A stretch of 64,000 nt of DNA, taken from Sodiomyces alkalinus F11 (taxonomy: Eukaryota > Ascomycota > Sordariomycetes > Glomerellales > Plectosphaerellaceae). Both the position numbers and the translations under genes were made by a program. Shown here piece after piece: positions 58,201 through 64,000 of this stretch. Below the pieces are notes generated by a model, which saw only the letters and a list, made by a program, of their open reading frames with translations, did not search any database and was not told the origin of the DNA. Every line of letters starts with the position of its first letter. The stretch's first letter is position 1. The stretch is taken from assembly GCF_003711515.1 (NCBI RefSeq), contig NW_021167080.1:566430-630429 (forward strand), written 5' to 3'.

Positions 58201-61200
58201 TTAGTTCTTTAATAGTTTCGTCTTAAAGTAGGCGTTAATAAGTTTATCGGAGATATTCCGTTTCGGCTCCTAGGTATTCTCTTCGTCGCTATACCCTTCC
58301 TATTTACTTAGGTACTATTATCGCTTACCCTGATATCGATATTTTAGGATAGCTTCGACCTCGTACTTATCCGAACCTAGTTTAACGTCGACTATAGGTG
58401 GTTCCGGCTATAACCTATCGCGGGACCTCTATAATTCTAGTAGGAATACAGGGAAGACATTATAAATCCTTATACCCTTAGTCAGCGCTAACTAATAAGC
58501 TAGGCTATACGTGCTAACGATCTTAGTTACCTTATACGGCCCGATAAACTTATCGCTAAGCTTTTTAGAGGGTTTTTTCTATCGGATATTCCTCGTGGAT
58601 AGTAAGACGGATTTATCCACCTTAAACCTCCGCTAGACACGGCCGTTATTATAGTATTATTCGTAAAAGGCCTGCGCTCTCTTAATAAGGTCCGAGATAG
58701 ATCGGCGCTAGGCTATAAAGTACTCCGTATAGCGCTCTGTTTTAGCGGCATGGACCTTGCCTACCCTCGGGAGCTATACTTCGTTAGGGCCTCGGGGGTT
58801 ATAGCCTATTAGGGTATCGGATAGGGTATAAAGTATCGTAGAGTGCCACGCTATATTATAGGTGTATTCTACGAGCGGTAGTCGGTTAACCTAGTTATCC
58901 TATTCCTACGAGTAGAAAGCGCGAAGATAGTGCTTAAGGTTCTGGTTCTGCCGCTCCGTCTGTCTATCTATCTATCTACGGGTACCATGCTATAGATAGG
59001 CGTTATACGGTACCGAGACACCGATATAAGGTTACCTAAAAGCGACTTATAAATAGCAAGCCTTAGTCTAAGATAATACCGTTATGTAGGCCGAAAGTGC
59101 GGAAGATGTAATACTATAAAGACTTAGTAAGTCCTTCTACTATTAGGCCACTACTCTAGGGGATATAAATCGAGTACTTTATTAGGCGGCACACTACTAT
59201 AAGAATAGTATCCCGTTTCCCGTCTATAGCCGCGCTATAAACCGGCGGTAGGCCCGTGATAAAGTTAATAGATATCTCTATAAAGGGGCGCTAAGGCATT
59301 AGAAGACTCGCTAGTTCGCTATATAGCTTATAGTGCCACGGCTTAGTGTGCTAATAGATAGTACAGGTAGGCACGAACTGCCGGATATCCCTAAGTAAAT
59401 AATCCTAAAAGTAAAAGTCCGAAATCCTCTTAATAGTCCTTATAACCCTATAATAACCCACGCTAGGTGTATTATAGAAACACTATAAGACCTTTTATCG
59501 GAGGCCAGAGTAGTCTAGTATAAAAACGCGATTCTTAAAACGAAGGATACTACTACTCCTAGATTATTATCCGTACGTGGTATCGTTACCGTGGGCTTTA
59601 TGCCACCTAGTATAAAAAGGGTTATCCGCTTACGCCTCTACTACCTCTTCTAGTAAGGTAGGGGAATTAAGAGCGGAAATATAATCGGGAGTAATATGGG
59701 AACCACGCTGGTTCGTGATAAGGCCTAAAATAAACTGCCTCGATATAGGCTCTAAAAAAAGATTATCCGCTTACGTCTTAACCACCTTTTCCGGTAAGAT
59801 AGGAGGAGCGGGAATAGCGCGGGTACTATCCTAGGTCCTATATAGGCCTAAGGCAGAACGCTTCGAAGAAATATTATCCGCTTATATCTCTACCACTAAA
59901 ATAGGAGGGGCGGGCTCTAAAGAAAGGTTATCCGCTTACGTCTCGACTACTAAGGTAGGAGGAGCGGGAAAATTATACTCGGGGCTATTACGGGAACTAT
60001 GCTAGTTCCCGATATAGCCTAAAATAAAACGCCTTAATAAGGGCTCTGAAGAGAGATTATCCGCCTATACCTCTACTACCTTTAATAAGGGGGAGTTAAG
60101 AGCGGGAATAGAAATTAGGGCAGTACGGGAACTACCTTAGTTCCCGATATACCCTATAATAAAACGCTTCGAAAAAGACTCTACTGCCTTAGCCCGGTTA
60201 GTAACCAGGGCGCGCTTATAGGGCGTGTGTTAGGGCTTCCTTAATAATCTATCCACGGGGTTTAACGTCCCCGGATAGTGCCGAATCTTAAGATTAAACA
60301 GGGCGAGCTCCTTAAGCCACCGCGCGTGCTACCCCTTAAGCTTCGGCTTATCTAGCAGGTAGCGATGGTTTAGATAGTCTATCAGGACTACTATAGGGCT
60401 TTAACTATAGGCCACGTAATACCGCCACGTCCGAAAAGACTTAATAATAGCTATAAGCTTAGAATTGGGTATACTATATTTAAGCTCGGCGCCGCGGAGC
60501 TTACGAGATATAAATATAATAGGCCTCTAGAGCCTACCCTCGAGCTAACTAATAACGGCCCTAATTATAAAAGCAGAAGCGTCGGGCTTAATACGTATTA
60601 GCAGAGCAGGATTAAAATACCGCAGGACTAATACCTTCCAGAATATCAGTTTTATTTCCTCGAACACGGTCTAGGCCTACTAGGAAAGCACGAGGACCCC
60701 TATATAGCCCCCTTTCAAATAGTCTATAAGAGGAGCGGCGATCTTTGAGTAGTTCCGAATAAAACGTCTATAAAACCCCGTAAAACCTAGGAAGACCTAT
60801 ATCTTCTTAATACTATTAGGGAGTTCCTAGTCGCGGATTACCTTAACGCGAGCCGGATCCATCTATACCCCGTCTAGGCTATAGATAAACCCTAGGAATT
60901 TAATATCGCGGGTCTTAAACTTATACTTATCGGGGTTAGTATATAGGGACTACTACCTAAGCCTTATAAGGACCTCGCGGACGTGCACGCGATGGGTGAC
61001 TAGGTCCTTACTATAGATAAGGATATCGTCGAGGTATATAACGTAAATAGTGTCAACGAGGCCTGTTAGCGCCTGGTTAATATACTGTTAGAAGCTCGCG
61101 GGGGCGTTGGTTAATCCGAATAGCATAAGGAGGTACTCGTAGTGACTGTATTTCGTCCGGAACGCTATCTTTTATTTATCACCTGCCCTTATACCGAGCC

Positions 61201-63725
61201 GATAGTATACGTCCTTAAGATCCAGCTTAGTGTAGTACTACGCTAAAGATAACCGATCCAAGATTTCGTGGATAAGGGGCGGGGGGGTACGGTCTTTAAT
61301 AGTCACCTTATTTAACCCCCTATAATTAATATATAAGCGTAGCTTACCACCCTTCTTAGGAATTAATAGGATAGGGGTACCGGCCGGGCTAGTAGACGGT
61401 CTAATCTATCCCTTCGTAACGGCGTCCTATAAGTATTAACGTAGCACTTCTAATTCCTAAGCGGCGAGGGGATAAATAGGACCGTAGGGAGGCTTCTTTC
61501 CTTCCTCGATCTTAATAGCATAGTCCTACTACTAGTGTGTCGGTAGACGTCCGGCGTTTTCGATATTAAAAACGTTAGCGAAGTCTTAGTATTATTCCGG
61601 TAGCACGGGGGTGGCCGCTAGGTCCCTGTCTAGGCTAGGGTAGGCCCTATCTCCTAAGAATTTATCTCTACGTCCTACTAAAAGGTTTTCTATTAGGCCG
61701 ATATAGCCGATATATAGGCCCCGCGTAGAACCTATATAGGTTAGGGTAAGGATAGACTTAGCTTATCTAACTACCCTACGTAGCTCTCTTAGGGATATAA
61801 CCACACTAAGCTCCGCGTAGGATAAGGGATAGGTCTATATACTACACTACTAATTAATATTAGGGTTAACGGCTATAAGCCACGGTCTTCCTAGGATTAT
61901 ACGGGCGCCCTAGGGATCAAGCTATATAACGTGGAACTCGGCGCGCTATACTCTCTTCCGACCCTAGTAGTCGGTAGTGGTGATATTCCTGTAGAGGGAT
62001 CCTAGAGTTATCTTTATTTATCCTTCCGTAATCCAGGACACCGGAACCGGGGACCTATCAGGAACCTAACTAGGTCCTAGGAGGGACCGATGCAAAACGT
62101 TAATATTGGCGCCTCTATTAAGGAGAGTCGATATCTATACCTATTCCTTACCTCGGCGAAAGGATACGCGTGCCTTTACTAGTATAGTAGTAGGGGTAGT
62201 CCGAGGCGGGTATAGTTCTTAGGGCACCTCGCCTATAATACAGCTAACCGTGGGGCGAGAGGTAGATACCGGTTAGGTATTCGGGTTACTCGTTATTAGT
62301 CGAGCGCTGCCTATAGCTAGGGTATATAGTGGCGTAATACCCCTTTTTATTATAGTTAAAGTAAGTAATAGAGTTAAGGTAACGGGGGGACGGGGATAGC
62401 GATAACGGCTTAGGCTATATAGGGTAATTAGGGGTAGGCGCGGGCGTAGGCGTAGGGATAGGCGCGGGAGTATTAGTGGAACCGTAGGTGACTGTCTGGG
62501 TACTCTGTCCCGGGGCACGCGAACGGAAACGACGTTATTAGGTATTAGACTAGAAGTCTGCTCGAGTAACGGCCAGTCCGTTATTAACGGTTAAAGCCTT
62601 AGCCCTATAATAGGCCGGGGCTAGGTCCTAATAGTCCTTAGGAACCCCTATAGACACTATATAGTCCCGAATAGGCGGAAGCACCCTCGTTAGCACTATC
62701 TAAATCCTCTACTAGTCTGGGAGCTTGCCCAGTAGTTCCGACTCTAGGGCTTCCTACCGTTATATGGATTTAGCGTAAGATTCTCCCTCTCTCTAGGAGG
62801 AGATAGACTCGCTCTGGATCTATACCGCTATTTCCCGTAGGCGGGTATCGTTATCGTTAACCTAGCGGGATAGCCAGGCTCTTAGGGCGGCCTAGCTAAC
62901 CCTATTAGAGTTGCTATCGTACTTATATCGTAGTTTAGCCTACTAGCGTTCCTTAAGGTAATAGGGGAGGCATAATATAACGAAGTAGTTCTTCGTAGCG
63001 TCTGTAGGGAAGGACTAGGAATCTAGGTTAAACCGCTAATTCGTCTCTTAGATAAACGTGCGATACTTAGCCTAGGATACACTATCATATTTAGGTAAGG
63101 GGAAATTAAACTTAGCCTATATAGCGGATCCGTGTATAAACGACGTTATAGATATATTATAGGTATACTAGGATCCTGATAGGGTCGCGACGATACGATA
63201 ACGGGGTTCGGCTATACGGCGGTGGATAGTAGTATCGACTAGCTTAGGGTTAATAGGAGGATTAATAGCGGTGGTAGCGGTAGTAGTGGCGGCGGTAGTG
63301 TCCGCCTCTAGCTTAGTAAGGTACGCGAGCTTACGCTTATGGTGGTTCTATGCCTTTATCTATTTAACGCGTTCGTCTAGTTATTCCTCCGTTAGCGTGG
63401 CTAGGTTAACGTTCGTATACGGGGGCAGGTTAGGGTTATACGCGGGTCCTGTCGTGGTTATAGGAGGGACGGGGGTAGTATTAGTGGTAGAGGTAATGCT
63501 AGCGATAGGGATAGAAGTAGTAGTAGACGTAGGAATAGGTACCGGTGCGGTAGCAGATACGGGGGCCGTGTTAGTTCCTAGTGTATTCCCGTTATATTCC
63601 TTGTTAGCGGGGTCGTGGGCGCCTTCTATAAAGGCAGTCTCGCTATCGCGGAGCTATCGCTTAAACTAACTAGCAGCCTCGTTAAAATCGCAGGTAGGAT
63701 CGTTTATTTCGTGATAGTTAGATAT
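58201..63725 (-). pseudogene. gag-pol of chromovirus C
   Basis: Minus strand, start mutated to ATA at 63725 (ISNYHEINDPT). Zinc knuckle near 62330-62375 reads YFNYNKKGYYATI (Cys and His ligands to Tyr). RT box YLDDILI intact at 61025-61036. RNase H near 60200-60560, five repeat units at 59621-60190, integrase near 58900-59560, chromodomain near 58240-58340, stop at 58201-58203. The long open frame on the opposite strand at 63271-63669 is the shadow of the Ala/Thr-rich part of gag. Confidence 0.9.
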
Positions 63726-63778
63726 CTTAATAACTCTCCTTAATGGTCTTCGCGCCCTTAAAGGTAGAGCGATTAAAA

Positions 63779-64000
63779 TATTAAATAGGTAGTCGTAAAG
63801 AGTGAAAAGATAGGGTTAAGTAAGGAACCAGGTAGGATCACGATAGAATCACGATAGGAAAGTATAGGGGTAGCTAAAGAGTTAGATTAATCGCTGGCCT
63901 CCCTTTTCTAAGGGGAGGCTCCTCCGCTCCTTAAGACTATTCTCCGCTACTCCTCGAGGACTGCTTTATTTACTTCCTCGAGGGCTACCTTATTTGCTTC
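63779..64000 (-). repeat. 5' LTR of element C, incomplete
   Basis: Inner edge tattaaataggtagtcg matches the LTR end of A and B. About 130 bp remain outside the window. Confidence 0.9.

Larger units (their letters stand above)
55115..64000 (-). mobile_element. Chromovirus C, same family as A and B, 5' LTR runs off the window
   Basis: Minus-strand element with 3' LTR at 55115-55467 and the inner edge of its 5' LTR at 63779. Internal distance between LTRs is 8,311 bp versus 8,170 in A and 8,165 in B. The excess of about 140 bp fits one additional repeat unit in the RNase H-integrase spacer. Confidence 0.93.

Noticed and set aside
63271..63669. Open plus-strand frame of 132 codons, Val/Ala-rich
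   Set aside because: It is the complement of the Ala/Thr-rich part of gag in element C; a similar minus-strand shadow exists in A at 10344-10688.
1..64000. AT-rich mutation by general CpG methylation decay
   Set aside because: CpG remains frequent while CpA and TpG are depleted, which is RIP and not CpG deamination.

Overview
The window looks like a piece of filamentous-fungal (probably Pezizomycotina) heterochromatin built almost entirely of nested, dead transposable elements. I see no intact host gene. The reason for assigning it to such a fungus is the mutation signature: CpA and TpG are scarce and TpA is in large excess on both strands, while CpG stays common. That is the classical pattern of repeat-induced point mutation (RIP, CpA to TpA). 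Open frames are riddled with TAG/TAA where Gln or Trp codons are expected, and longer open frames in the window are mostly shadows of real genes in another frame.

Layout, left to right. 1-1740 (minus): degraded gag-like protein. 1846-2077: tandem repeats. 2098-2290: a dispersed repeat (R1). 2930-6962 (plus): a Ty1/copia copy (family copia-1) split by a 2.2-kb insertion at 4177-6352 that carries a (TTA)n tract. 6963-9560 (plus): a Tad-like LINE reverse transcriptase. 9783-9849 (minus): a tRNA-like remnant. 9882-18755 (plus): full-length Ty3/gypsy chromovirus A, with 352-bp LTRs and AGGGA target duplications. 18761-21897: unidentified coding remnant, another R1 copy and LTR-like blocks. 21898-23260 (minus): copia J. 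23261-25949: poorly understood. 25950-28450 (minus): copia K. 28640-35866 (plus): full-length chromovirus D (214-bp LTRs), inserted next to or into chromovirus E (minus, 35871-40960). E carries a short non-RIPed MITE-like element. 41985-43258 (plus): LINE endonuclease part. 43285-44582 (plus) and 44583-45625 (minus): two copia-1 pieces arranged tail to tail. 45626-54499 (plus): chromovirus B, same family as A, inserted into copia-1 with GTAGA duplications. 54505-55114 (minus): remainder of that copia-1 copy. 55115 to beyond 64000 (minus): chromovirus C, a third copy of the A/B family.

The most interesting structure is in the chromoviruses. Copies A, B and C each hold, between pol and the 3' LTR, a roughly 1.45-kb gene on the opposite strand. 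It has a Ser/Thr-rich start, a Cys-rich motif, a coiled-coil stretch, a Lys-rich tail and a probable intron. The unrelated chromovirus D also has a long antisense reading frame in the same place. All chromovirus pol genes here (A-E) that reach their end finish in a chromodomain, which may explain why the elements pile up in this region.
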